Source: Halomonas aestuarii (GTDB taxonomy: Bacteria > Pseudomonadota > Gammaproteobacteria > Pseudomonadales > Halomonadaceae). From it: a DNA stretch of 64,000 nucleotides. The stretch is from assembly GCF_001886615.1 (NCBI RefSeq), contig NZ_CP018139.1:186001-250000 (forward strand). The letters run 5' to 3'. The position numbers were made by a program, and so were the translations under genes. The notes under the pieces were generated by a model. The model did no database searches, was not told the origin of the DNA, and worked only from the letters and a program-made list of their open reading frames with translations. This document shows, in pieces, positions 34,456 through 42,802 of this stretch; position 1 is the first letter of the stretch; each line of letters starts with the position of its first letter.

Positions 34456-34896
34456 ATGAATCGTGCGACCACCTCCCTGCTGCTCTCCGGGGCTCTGCTG
34501 TTGGGCGCTGCCTCCGCCCAGGCCGCCCTCCCGGAGGAAGCGACCCTCTACAAGAATCCCCAGTGCGGCTGCTGCGACGGCTACGCCAGGCACCTCGAAG
34601 CGATGGGGATCGAGGTCACCGTCGTCGATGACGTCGAACTGGGCAAGGTCAAGGAGGCCTCAGGGGTGCCCTACGGCCTCGGCGCCTGCCATACGGTCGT
34701 GCTGGGGGAGTACGTGATCGAGGGACACGTGCCGCTTGCGGCGATCGAGGCCCTGTTCGAGCAACGCCCCGATATCGACGGCATCGGCCTCGCCGGCATG
34801 CCCATCGGCACGCCCGGCATGCCCGGCCCCCAGAGCGAGCCCTATGAGGTCTACCAGTTCGATGACCATCGGGACTCTCCTTTCATGACGCTCTGA
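34456..34896 (+). CDS. DUF411 periplasmic metal-binding protein
   Basis: A 146-residue protein with a signal peptide (about 1-23, ending SAQA). The DUF411 core follows: LYKNPQCGCCDGYARHLE near 30-47 with a CGCC metal-binding motif, SGVPYGLGACHTVVLGEYVIEGHVP near 75, and a tail rich in Met and Gly. DUF411 proteins bind copper and are often linked to copper-resistance genes. ATG 34456 has GGAG eight bases upstream. It begins 83 bases after the Met-rich repeat gene, so both are probably one transcript. The stop codon lies within a short tandem repeat. Confidence 0.9.
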   Translation: MNRATTSLLLSGALLLGAASAQAALPEEATLYKNPQCGCCDGYARHLEAMGIEVTVVDDVELGKVKEASGVPYGLGACHTVVLGEYVIEGHVPLAAIEALFEQRPDIDGIGLAGMPIGTPGMPGPQSEPYEVYQFDDHRDSPFMTL

Positions 34897-34944
34897 GCCT
34901 CTGAAACTCTGAGCCTCTGAAACTCTGAGCCTCTGAAACTCTGA
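34891..34944 (+). repeat. 16-bp tandem repeat spanning the DUF411 stop codon
   Basis: CTCTGAGCCTCTGAAA occurs three times in succession from 34891, followed by a partial fourth copy. The first unit contains the TGA stop of the DUF411 gene. Each unit also repeats CTCTGA, so further stops follow in several frames. Confidence 0.9.
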
Positions 34945-34971
34945 ACCACAGAAACTGACGCCCTTTACCTC

Positions 34972-35000
34972 AGCGCTCCCGGCCCCGAGCCGGGAGTGCT
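34972..35000 (+). terminator. Terminator of the copper-module transcript
   Basis: AGCGCTCCCGGC and GCCGGGAGTGCT form a 12-bp stem with one G-T pair around the loop CCCGA. It ends the DUF411 gene region, about 75 bases after its stop. Confidence 0.75.
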
Positions 35001-35131
35001 CATTTGTGGGCCCCACCATGCGGGTGTTGGCTGCCGATGACGCCCATCAGGGGGAAGATCATGACCGCACGCTGGTGGCGATGGGGGCTTGTTGGTATCG
35101 TCGGCGCGGCATTCATTCCCCTGGAGTCACC

Positions 35132-35479
35132 ATGTCACAGAAGATCTACTGCATCGCGAGCTTCAAGCCCAAGCCCGGCAAGGAGGCCGCCGTCTTCCAG
35201 GCGCTCCAGGCCCTGGAGCCGAATGCCCATCGCGAGGACGCCTGCCTGCGCTATACCGTCACCCGCCAGATCGACAACCCCTTCGCCCAGGGCGAGAGCT
35301 ACCCCATCGTCTTCCACGAGGTCTGGACCAACCGCTTGGCCTTCGAGGCGCACTGCCAGCGCCGGGAGATCCGTGACTTCTTCGCCCGCCAGGTCGAGGC
35401 CCCGGACGGCGACATCGAGGATGCCAACGTCTGCGTCTATACCGACGAACCGGCCGACTTCGACGCCCCGAGACTCTGA
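35132..35479 (+). CDS. ABM-domain (putative quinol monooxygenase) protein
   Basis: A 115-residue protein with the antibiotic-biosynthesis-monooxygenase dimeric fold: KIYCIASFKPKPGKEAAVF at the start, ACLRYTVTRQ, and FHEVWTNRLAFEAHCQ in the middle. ATG 35132 follows GGAG by six bases, which favours it over the longer frame from 35006. Relatives such as YgiN act on quinols or serve as small-molecule carriers. The substrate is unknown. Confidence 0.82.
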   Translation: MSQKIYCIASFKPKPGKEAAVFQALQALEPNAHREDACLRYTVTRQIDNPFAQGESYPIVFHEVWTNRLAFEAHCQRREIRDFFARQVEAPDGDIEDANVCVYTDEPADFDAPRL

Positions 35480-35524
35480 CCCCAGGAACGAGCGGGCACC
35501 CGGCCGGTGCCCCGCAACGCGATT

Positions 35525-35660
35525 CGCCGCCGGCCGCCTCGACCATGGCCTTGCGCCGACGCAGCGAGTCGATGGCGGTATCGGGGATCAGCAACGGCCG
35601 CGAGGCATCGGGATAGCGCTGGCGAAAGCGGCGGAACTCCGCCACTATTCGGCAGGCTCC
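35525..35660 (-). pseudogene. Decayed partial copy of the racemase-like gene at 37.2-38.0 kb
   Basis: On the minus strand this segment encodes FRRFRQRYPDASRPLLIPDTA and LRRRKAMVEAAGGE, nearly identical to the region near residues 180-215 of the intact gene at 37245-37973. The matching DNA runs about 120 bases and then stops abruptly on both sides. It lacks a start, a stop and the catalytic N-terminal half. It is a remnant of a tandem or dispersed duplication. Confidence 0.85.
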
Positions 35661-35814
35661 TGGCAACCTGGATGGGGGATGATGCCTCTCGGCACCTCCG
35701 CGGCGCCTCCGGGTCCGGCTTATGGGCCGGACGGCGCAGCCGGCGACCCTGGCCTGGCGCTTGCCCGTTCCTTCCTTTCCCGGGTCCTTCCCGGCCGCGG
35801 ATCGTGCTACCGGA

Positions 35815-37122
35815 CTAACCGTCCAGGCGTACTCGGCGAAGGCTGTATTCTCCCCCATAGTTCACCAGTACGAAGCCGCGGAATCCCTGGCGAAGGTGCA
35901 GATCACGTGCCTGGATGACGCGCCGGCCATCCACCCGCACTTCCATCCCGCCGTCCACGTTGCGACTCCAGTTCAGGGTATGGAAACGGCCGTCCTCGAG
36001 ATCGAGGGTGCCCTCGCTGCTGGCGATCACCTCGCCCCCTTCGGAGGTCAGCCGCACCAGGCTTAGCCCCGGGCGTGCCCCAGGGTTGTAGACCAGCCGA
36101 TATCCCCCGCCTGGCTGGCTGCCCTGAAACACCCCCAACTCCAGGCTGCCGGGTCGCTGGTAGGACGCCAGTTCCATCTCCAGTGCAAAGTCATTGCCGA
36201 CCGGCGCCTCGACGAAGATCCGGGCGGGCTCTGCAAATTCGACCTCCGGTACCGGTGTCGTCTCGGTGGCACGCGGGGGCAATCCACCCGCCTGCTCGAG
36301 GATCAGTTGCAGGACCGCAAGACCGAGCTCCTCCTCCCGCCGCCGCGGCTGTTCCGTCGGCGTTTCGGACCCGACCGCACGTGGCTTCTGCACGATACTG
36401 CGCAACCCGCGGTCATCGACATCGAAGCGACCACTGAGCACGGTCCATGCTGGATCACGTCGGAAGTCGCCATCGCGGAAGCTGTCCTCGAGCACGGCAC
36501 GCATCGCCTGCTCGGCGGAGGACGAGGGCGCAGGCGACGAGCTCTCATTCCGCAAGCGCTCAAGCAGCGTCGTCGTCACCAGGCCATCCTGTGGAAGCCC
36601 CACGGTGCCCTGGTAGTCGCGGATCGCATTACGGGTACGACTGCCGATCAGCCCATCGGCAGGACCGGCATCATAGCCCAGCTGGTTGAGTTCCCGCTGA
36701 ATACCGGCGACTCGCTCGCGGTCCGACAGCATCTCGACGGAGGTCGATGCCTCGGGAGATACAACCGAACCCGGCTGCCAGGCACGGGCCGCCTGCTGAG
36801 CATCGGCGATCTGCTGACGCGTCATCCTGGTGGCCACCGCATCGCGGGCAGCGGCAGCATGTCGGTGACCTCGGGATGCAGCAATGTTGTACCACTTGTG
36901 CGCCGCCACGAAATCCTGCGGCGTTCCATTGCCGGCCTCGTAAAGGCGCCCCAGCATGTACTGGGCATCCGCATCGCCGGCGACGGCAAGGCTGGAGAAG
37001 CCCCGCAGTGCCTGGCGGTACTCCTGCTCCTCGAAGCTATGCATGGCATCGTTGTAGTCGGCACTCGCCAGCGCGACATTACCGAGAAGCAGAAGGATGA
37101 ACAGCAATCTCTTATTGATCAT
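35815..37122 (-). CDS. SEL1-repeat / peptidoglycan-binding-like exported protein
   Basis: A 435-residue protein with a signal peptide (about 1-21). SEL1-type repeats follow (about 35-95; AQYMLGRLYEAGNGTPQDFVAAHKWY). Next comes a peptidoglycan-binding-like domain (about 140-190; IQRELNQLGYDAGPADGLIG, then RTRNAIRDYQ). A Pro/Ser/Arg linker leads to a C-terminal beta-sandwich (about 290-435) like a concanavalin/laminin-G fold that ends FRGFVLVNYGG. It is probably periplasmic and attached to the cell wall. The gene lies between the decayed and intact copies of the racemase-like gene. Its exact role is unknown. Confidence 0.82.
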   Translation of the reverse strand: MINKRLLFILLLLGNVALASADYNDAMHSFEEQEYRQALRGFSSLAVAGDADAQYMLGRLYEAGNGTPQDFVAAHKWYNIAASRGHRHAAAARDAVATRMTRQQIADAQQAARAWQPGSVVSPEASTSVEMLSDRERVAGIQRELNQLGYDAGPADGLIGSRTRNAIRDYQGTVGLPQDGLVTTTLLERLRNESSSPAPSSSAEQAMRAVLEDSFRDGDFRRDPAWTVLSGRFDVDDRGLRSIVQKPRAVGSETPTEQPRRREEELGLAVLQLILEQAGGLPPRATETTPVPEVEFAEPARIFVEAPVGNDFALEMELASYQRPGSLELGVFQGSQPGGGYRLVYNPGARPGLSLVRLTSEGGEVIASSEGTLDLEDGRFHTLNWSRNVDGGMEVRVDGRRVIQARDLHLRQGFRGFVLVNYGGEYSLRRVRLDG

Positions 37123-37244
37123 GGGCTCACTCCAGAGTGGGGGAGCATCTTCGACGCTCGGCTGAAGAGGACCACCGCCGGGCTATGCAGGAAATATAGT
37201 GCACCTGGTCAGGAAACATCGATGACAGGCTGAGCGACGCGACC

Positions 37245-37973
37245 TCAAGGCTCCGCGAGAAGCCCCAGCAAGGACGCAGGCCGTTGCGGCCACGTCAGCC
37301 GCTTCAGCCCGGCCCAGAGGGTCACCTGGTTGGCGGTCAGCACCTCGCCGCCTGCCGCCTCGACCATGGCCTCGCGCCGACGCAGCGAGTCGATGGCGGT
37401 ATCGGGGACCAGCAGCGGCCGCGAGAGATCGGGATAGCGCTGGCGAAAACGGCGAACCTCCCCGAGGATGTCGGCACGGTGGGAGTCCTCGGCATAGGGG
37501 CAGTCCAGCGCCTTGTCGTGGATGACGCCGACGCCGCCCTCGCGCAGGAAGCTCACGAGCCTCAGGGTGACATCGTCCGGATAGGGACTCAGCAGGTCGA
37601 CCCGGTCGAGTCCCAGGCTTTCGAGCGCCTCCAGGAAGGCCAGGGCAGTGCTGGTCACCGGCACGCCCAGTCGCGCCTCCAGGCCGGCACGCTGCTCTCG
37701 GGCCCAGTCGAGCCCGCCGATGAAGCTGGCGCTGGTGCAGGCCCATACCACGGCCTCGGCGCCCTCCTCCTCCACCAGCCGCCTGCCCATCGGCACCAGC
37801 CGCTCCACGTCACCCAGCGCCAGCAACGCCGCAGGGGCATGGTGGCCGTCACTCGGCACCTTGCCCACTTCCAGACGCGGCAACCCGGGCACCTCCTCGC
37901 CGAGGCTGTACCACTCGTAGTCATCCGGTCCATCGTCGGGCAGCAGGATGCCCAGGCAGGGTTCTTGCGACAT
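37245..37973 (-). CDS. Asp/Glu racemase or maleate isomerase superfamily protein with one catalytic cysteine
   Basis: A 242-residue protein from ATG 37973 (GGAGG seven bases upstream). The first catalytic cysteine of the superfamily is in VVWACTSASFIGG near residue 80. The second half has LLVPDTAIDSL where maleate isomerases and arylmalonate decarboxylases carry the second cysteine, so an Asp-Thr replaces it. LTANQVTLW near 220 is the usual end of the family. Arylmalonate-decarboxylase-like chemistry needs only one cysteine, so a decarboxylase, lyase or non-isomerase role is possible. The substrate is unknown. A truncated copy lies at 35.5 kb. Confidence 0.85.
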   Translation of the reverse strand: MSQEPCLGILLPDDGPDDYEWYSLGEEVPGLPRLEVGKVPSDGHHAPAALLALGDVERLVPMGRRLVEEEGAEAVVWACTSASFIGGLDWAREQRAGLEARLGVPVTSTALAFLEALESLGLDRVDLLSPYPDDVTLRLVSFLREGGVGVIHDKALDCPYAEDSHRADILGEVRRFRQRYPDLSRPLLVPDTAIDSLRRREAMVEAAGGEVLTANQVTLWAGLKRLTWPQRPASLLGLLAEP

Positions 37974-38087
37974 GCGATGACCTCCCGGTCTGGCTGAAGA
38001 CGTGGCACAACGGGTCAGGACCTGACCCAAGGCTAGCGCAGCTCCCCGGGCCGCTGGCAATTCCCCTTAAGGCTCAGGCGGTCAGGC

Positions 38088-38369
38088 TCACAGGAACTCG
38101 CGGGTGGCCTCCAGCACCCGGCCGTCCACCGTGCGCTGCAGTTTGTCCTCGATCTCGCTGCACAGGGATTCCACGGCTCGCGAGCTGGCGCCCACCACCA
38201 CGAAGGTCCACTCGCTGGCATCGTGGCGGTCAAGGTCGCCGCTCTCGCAGACGGCAATCGACGGATGGCGTCCGAAGCGCTCGTGAAGGCCGCCCATGCG
38301 CTGTCGCTTCTCCTTGAGCGAACGGCAGCCCGGCAGGGAGATCGTCATGGTGAGGATGGCGATGTGCAT
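38088..38369 (-). CDS. DUF503 family protein
   Basis: A 93-residue protein of the DUF503 family (related to YlxP). It starts MHIAILTMTISLPGCRSLKE and contains the ferredoxin-like alternating pattern. ATG 38369 has AGGAG seven bases upstream. YlxP-type proteins are often encoded next to infB and rbfA in Gram-positives; no such genes are here. The function is unknown. It is a single gene converging toward the racemase-like gene. Confidence 0.85.
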   Translation of the reverse strand: MHIAILTMTISLPGCRSLKEKRQRMGGLHERFGRHPSIAVCESGDLDRHDASEWTFVVVGASSRAVESLCSEIEDKLQRTVDGRVLEATREFL

Positions 38370-38538
38370 GCCCGTCTCCTGTCGGCGATATCGATCACGC
38401 CCACTATCGGCGCCTGGCGGCGAAGGCTGCAAGCCCGGGACGCCCTCGCAGCCGGGGGTGATGGCATGGCATCGCGCCGCCCGCGCAAGGTAAGCTCATG
38501 GCCGACACTCGACCAATTCCCCGAGGAGGCAAGGGCCC

Positions 38539-38928
38539 ATGCACACTCCCCCCCTCGCCGTGCGCCGCACGCCGCTGGTCGCCGTCTACGGCACCTTGAA
38601 GCGTGGCCTGCGCAACCACCACTGGCTGGAGGACGCCGCCTTCCTGGGCGAGGACTGCCTGACCAGCGCCACGCTCTATGACCTGGGGCCCTATCCCGCC
38701 GCCAGGCCCGAGCCTTCGCTGGGCATCGAGGTGGAGGTGTTCCAGGTGGATGCCCGCCTGCTGGCCGGCCTCGACCGGCTGGAGGACTACCGGGTCCGCA
38801 CGCCGCGGGAGGGCGACTACGACCGCCTCATCCATGCGACCCGCTTCGGCCCCGCCTGGCTCTACCTCTACAACCGGCGAGTGGCCGGTTTCCCGGTGAT
38901 CCGCGAGGGGGCCTGGCTGCCCCGCTAG
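38539..38928 (+). CDS. Gamma-glutamylcyclotransferase-fold protein
   Basis: A 129-residue protein of the GGCT-like (AIG2/BtrG) fold. The signature VYGTLKRGLRNHHWL (about 15-29) is the substrate-binding loop, and the catalytic acid is in LDRLEDYRV near 80. Such proteins cyclise gamma-glutamyl amines to release 5-oxoproline, although bacterial members such as YtfP have uncertain substrates. It has its own ribosome-binding site (GAGGAGG) upstream. It is probably cytosolic. Confidence 0.87.
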   Translation: MHTPPLAVRRTPLVAVYGTLKRGLRNHHWLEDAAFLGEDCLTSATLYDLGPYPAARPEPSLGIEVEVFQVDARLLAGLDRLEDYRVRTPREGDYDRLIHATRFGPAWLYLYNRRVAGFPVIREGAWLPR

Positions 38929-38996
38929 GGCCGCGCCTGTGATATAACACGCGCTCATCGAGGAAGCCCGTTCGGGATATCACCAAGGAGACGGTC

Positions 38997-39320
38997 ATGG
39001 TCCGCTTCATTCTCTATCTCACCCTGCTGGCCGGTCTGGCCTTTGGCGGGGTCTACTTCTACTACGACGTCAGCATCAAGCGCGCCGTGAAGGACCACCT
39101 CGACGGCCTCGGCCTCACCGCGGTGGAGGTGAAGCGGGTCGATTTCGACCCCATGGCGCCGCTGGTCACCGATACCCACGTCACCGCCGAGGTCACCTAC
39201 GGCGGCGCCGAGGCGAGCCTCGACATCCGCGTGATCGGCCATCCGGCCTTCTCCGAGGAGTATCGCCTCGAGCTCGACAGCCTGCAGGCCTTCCGGCTCA
39301 GCATCGGGACGGGTGGCTGA
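38997..39320 (+). CDS. Small single-TM protein of unknown function
   Basis: A 107-residue protein with one N-terminal membrane helix (about 3-25) and a predicted periplasmic beta-rich domain (about 35-105) that contains LTAVEVKRVDFDP and TDTHVTAEVTYGG. An AAGGAGA ribosome-binding site precedes ATG 38997. It resembles conserved small proteins of unknown function found in Halomonas. It lies 68 bases after the GGCT-like gene on the same strand. Confidence 0.72.
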   Translation: MVRFILYLTLLAGLAFGGVYFYYDVSIKRAVKDHLDGLGLTAVEVKRVDFDPMAPLVTDTHVTAEVTYGGAEASLDIRVIGHPAFSEEYRLELDSLQAFRLSIGTGG

Positions 39321-39587
39321 ACCCGGGCCGGCAGGCGGCCCCTGCTCGGCCTCGGTGCAACGGCCATCGACAGCTATCGTCCAAGTGAAGCGGTCCCGAC
39401 ATTCCGGACGGTCGTGCAGGGATGCAGTATTCTGATCGTATCCACCGTCGGGCTTCCGTCTGCCGCGTGCCGGTGGCCAATACCCATCGGCATGTCGGCG
39501 TACACCTGATTGTCCGGGCGCGACAGAACGACGCCGTTGACCGGAAAGCATGCGCCATACGCATCGCGACAATGACGGGACGCCACC

Positions 39588-40979
39588 TTGAACGCCACCG
39601 ACGTTGCCACCCGGATGTCTGCTGCGAGCACTGCGGCCTTGCTGATCGCGTCAGCGCAGGCGCCGCTGGGTTCGACGCTGATTGCCGTGGCACTCCCGTC
39701 AATCGGCATCGGGATCGGTGCGGATCTCGTCCTGATCACGGGTCTGCTGGTCACCAGTTATCTGGTGGTCAATGTGGTCTGCCAGGGACCTGCGGGAAAG
39801 ATAAGCGATCTCGTCGGGCATTCGCGCATCCTGTGGACGGGGATGGGTCTTTACGTCATCGGCGCGGGCTCAGGGCTCCTGGCACAGGATGTCGGCCTGT
39901 TGTTCGTGTCGCGCTGCGCCATGGCGGCAGCCGGTGCACTGGTGGTTCCCGCCACACTCGCCCTGATGCGCCTGCATGTGCCCAGGCAGCGGCGTGGCCG
40001 TATCTTTGGCCTGTTTGGGGCGACCATGGGCATTGCCGCAGCAGGTGGGCCCGCCCTGGGGGGTGAGATCGTGAGCCTGTTTGGCTGGCGCGCTGTTTTC
40101 ATTGCCAATTTGCCATTCCTGGCTCTCTCGGCCCTCCTGCTGCACCTGTATCCCTTGCCTGCAGGCCACCCCCAGGCACGGCGTTCCCTGAGGGAACTGG
40201 CCCAGTCGCTGGATGGTTTTGGCATCGGCCTGCTGGCGCTGTCACTGGCGTTCCTGATCGTGGCGAGCAAGCTCGATGGCCCGGGTTTTTTCGCCATGGT
40301 TCTGGCGGGGGCCGTCGCCGGGGTGGCCTTTGTCACCTGGGAGGCAAAGGCCGCGGCCCCCGTCTTCGATCCGCATCTGTTTTCTCGGCCGGCCTTTGCC
40401 GCGGGAACGATGATGATCGCCTTGCAGAACTTTGCGATGTACGGATTGCTGTACCAGTTGCCGCAATTCTTTTCCGTGTTCCGCGGGGCCGAGCCACGCG
40501 ACATCGGCTACATGCTTTTCGTCATGATGATCGGCATGGTGGTTGCCGCACCGGCAGGTGGACACCTGACCGACCGGATCAGCGCACGGAGTGCGGCGCT
40601 CTTGGGGTGTGCGCTGCTGCTGACGGGCATGGTACAGCTCTGGCACCTGGGGTCGTTCGAGTCCCCGAAGGACGCGATGCTGGCCCTGCTGATCTTCGGG
40701 CTGGGCCTTGGCCTGTGCAACGCACCTGCACAGGCATCCTTGATGAGCGCAGTGGAATCGGGACAGGCGGGAATGGCCGCCGGGGTCAGTTCCACGATGC
40801 GCTACCTCGGCGGAATCCTTAGCATTCTGGTGCTCGGCGCGGTCCTGGGAGCCGACACGATCGTCAGCGTAACGCGCCATGAGGTCATGATCTGGCTGTT
40901 TACCATCGCCATCGTGCTGTCCGCCCTCATGAGCCAGAGACTGCTGGGCGCGGGGAATGCGGCAGCGGAATCCCCCTGA
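39588..40979 (+). CDS. MFS transporter, EmrB/QacA type
   Basis: A 463-residue major-facilitator transporter with 14 hydrophobic segments. The start is probably TTG 39588; ATG 39615 would remove nine residues. DHA2-family features are ALPSIGIGIGADLVLI near 35, GKISDLVGHSRIL in the loop after helix 2, and GPALGGEIVSLFGWRAVFIAN in helices 5 and 6. Members export drugs or small organic compounds with proton exchange. It begins a segment with lower GC and is followed, about 160 bases later on the same strand, by the two phosphotransferase genes, which suggests a joint modify-and-export or uptake function. Confidence 0.88.
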   Translation: MNATDVATRMSAASTAALLIASAQAPLGSTLIAVALPSIGIGIGADLVLITGLLVTSYLVVNVVCQGPAGKISDLVGHSRILWTGMGLYVIGAGSGLLAQDVGLLFVSRCAMAAAGALVVPATLALMRLHVPRQRRGRIFGLFGATMGIAAAGGPALGGEIVSLFGWRAVFIANLPFLALSALLLHLYPLPAGHPQARRSLRELAQSLDGFGIGLLALSLAFLIVASKLDGPGFFAMVLAGAVAGVAFVTWEAKAAAPVFDPHLFSRPAFAAGTMMIALQNFAMYGLLYQLPQFFSVFRGAEPRDIGYMLFVMMIGMVVAAPAGGHLTDRISARSAALLGCALLLTGMVQLWHLGSFESPKDAMLALLIFGLGLGLCNAPAQASLMSAVESGQAGMAAGVSSTMRYLGGILSILVLGAVLGADTIVSVTRHEVMIWLFTIAIVLSALMSQRLLGAGNAAAESP

Positions 40980-41137
40980 CATCGCTACCCTTCGGCTACC
41001 TTACGCCGGCGCCTCTGGCAGTGACCGACATGCGTGGCTGACCTGACCCTTCGAGAGAGCAGATAAAGCAGCCATGTCGGTGATGTGAAGTCTGCTAGCA
41101 TCAATCTAGTGCCCGACACTCCCCTCGATCTGCATTC

Positions 41138-42802
41138 ATGGCAGGACATCACAACATGAACAGTCCAACTTCCTCCGCCCCGGCCGCGTTTGAAGCACCC
41201 GGACCGGGATCGTGGTCCATTGACGCGGCGCATTTCCCGCGCCCGGTGTCGCATTTTCAGGCCGAGATCCATCCACCAGGCATAACCAGCGGGTTTCTGG
41301 ACTGCGCGCGCCGCTATGGGTTGCTGATCGATACCCTGGACTTTCGCTTCGTGAACGGTTTCGCCTATTCGTCCCCCGTACCCGCGGCCGAGGCGGAAAT
41401 TCCGGCGCGTTTCAGGGCCGCCGAGGATGTGTTCCGTAACAAGATCTGGAGGGAGGACCTCGCGCGCTGGGACCGCGACGTGAAACCCGCGTCCGTCAAG
41501 GCGCATCAGGCGTTGCTGGCCGTAGATCCCGCCACATTGTCCGACGACGAACTGATGACCTATGTCGAGCGTTGCCGCGACAACCTGCAACGCATGATTC
41601 ATCAACATCACAGCTTCAATCTGGCGGCGATTCTTCCGGTGGGTGATTTCATGGCCCATGTCGGCGCATGGACAAGCCTGCCGATGGGCGAGTTTCTCGC
41701 ACTGACGCGTGGATCTGCTCCGGAATCCGCCGGATCCTTTCCGGAGATGGATCGACTGGCCGAGGAAATACGAAACAACCCGGATGCACGCGAACTCCTG
41801 GAATCCGGGCAGGCGAGTGCAGATATCCTCGAACTGCTCTGTAATGAGCTGAATTCGCTGGGTGAAGCGACGAGAGACTATCTTGGCGTGGTCGGCGACC
41901 GACTGCTCAACAGCCTTGATACCGGCGAGCCCAGGGCCATCGAGGTGCCCGACGCGCTCATCGCCCGGATCAGGATGGCCGTCGAGCAGCATGAGCATCA
42001 GGACGTGGCCGTGACCGAAGCGGACGTGTCCAGGCTGCGAGAGAAGATTCCCTCCGAACACCGCGCCCAGTTCGATGAGTTGCTCGACGAGGTGCGTCTG
42101 ATGTCGCGGCTTCGTGACGAGCGTGGCTTCTACAGCGACGTCTGGGCGGGGGGTGTCATGCGCCGCGCACTGCTTGCCGCCGGCGCGAGGCTTGCCGCGG
42201 AGAGCCGGATCGAAGCGGCGGCACATCTCGTCGAGGCAAGCTATGAGGAAATCCAGGCCCTTCTCAGCCGAACGGGTGGCCCTGGCGCGGTGGAACTCGC
42301 GGAACGCGCCAGGTATCGCAAGGAGCAGCGTGCCGAGAATGCGCCTGCGGAACTTGGCGATCCCGCCTCTCCGCCACCCCCCATGGACGGCCTGCCACCA
42401 CAGGTGATACGTGTGATGACCGCCCTGGGGACGGCCATTCAATCCCTCGGGGCGGGGCCTCAAGACAATCGCGACAGTGCCGTCGTCAAGGGAATCGGGG
42501 CCAGCCCCGGCACCTACAGCGGAATCGCGCGTGTCATCGACAGTATTGAAGACCTCAGTCGCCTCGAACAGGGGGATGTGCTGATCACGGCGGCGACCAC
42601 AGACTCCTTCAACATCGTCCTTCCCCTGCTGGGGGCCATCGTCACGAATGCCGGCGGCCTGCTGTCCCATGCCGCCATCGTGGGACGCGAATATGGCATC
42701 CCCTCCGTCGTGGGAACCCGCAACGCCACCGCTCAGATCGCGGACGGAACGCCTGTGACGGTGGACGGAACGACAGGCGAAGTCCGGATCGACGCCCCAT
42801 GA
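41138..42802 (+). CDS. PEP-utilising (His-domain) subunit of a split phosphotransferase
   Basis: A 554-residue protein; ATG 41156 is an alternative start. It begins with a helical region (about 20-390) resembling the substrate-binding part of rifampin phosphotransferase (WSIDAAHFPRPVSHF near 27). It ends with the phosphohistidine swivelling domain (about 450-554) with GLLSHAAIVGREYGIP; His511 is the expected phosphate carrier. The ATP-grasp half is missing here and is encoded by the next gene, whose ATG overlaps this stop (ATGA). Rifampin phosphotransferase is one chain in the order ATP-grasp, substrate domain, His domain; phenylphosphate synthase has two chains split this way. The substrate is unknown. 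Confidence 0.85.
   Translation: MAGHHNMNSPTSSAPAAFEAPGPGSWSIDAAHFPRPVSHFQAEIHPPGITSGFLDCARRYGLLIDTLDFRFVNGFAYSSPVPAAEAEIPARFRAAEDVFRNKIWREDLARWDRDVKPASVKAHQALLAVDPATLSDDELMTYVERCRDNLQRMIHQHHSFNLAAILPVGDFMAHVGAWTSLPMGEFLALTRGSAPESAGSFPEMDRLAEEIRNNPDARELLESGQASADILELLCNELNSLGEATRDYLGVVGDRLLNSLDTGEPRAIEVPDALIARIRMAVEQHEHQDVAVTEADVSRLREKIPSEHRAQFDELLDEVRLMSRLRDERGFYSDVWAGGVMRRALLAAGARLAAESRIEAAAHLVEASYEEIQALLSRTGGPGAVELAERARYRKEQRAENAPAELGDPASPPPPMDGLPPQVIRVMTALGTAIQSLGAGPQDNRDSAVVKGIGASPGTYSGIARVIDSIEDLSRLEQGDVLITAATTDSFNIVLPLLGAIVTNAGGLLSHAAIVGREYGIPSVVGTRNATAQIADGTPVTVDGTTGEVRIDAP

Noticed and set aside
35004..35918. 304-codon plus-strand frame
   Set aside because: It overlaps the well-supported ABM-domain gene in another frame and runs antisense to the racemase remnant; the sequence is low-complexity Arg/Ser/Pro.
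39422..40066. Plus-strand frame overlapping the MFS gene start
   Set aside because: It is out of frame with the clearly conserved MFS protein and rich in His, Arg and Cys as typical of shadow frames.
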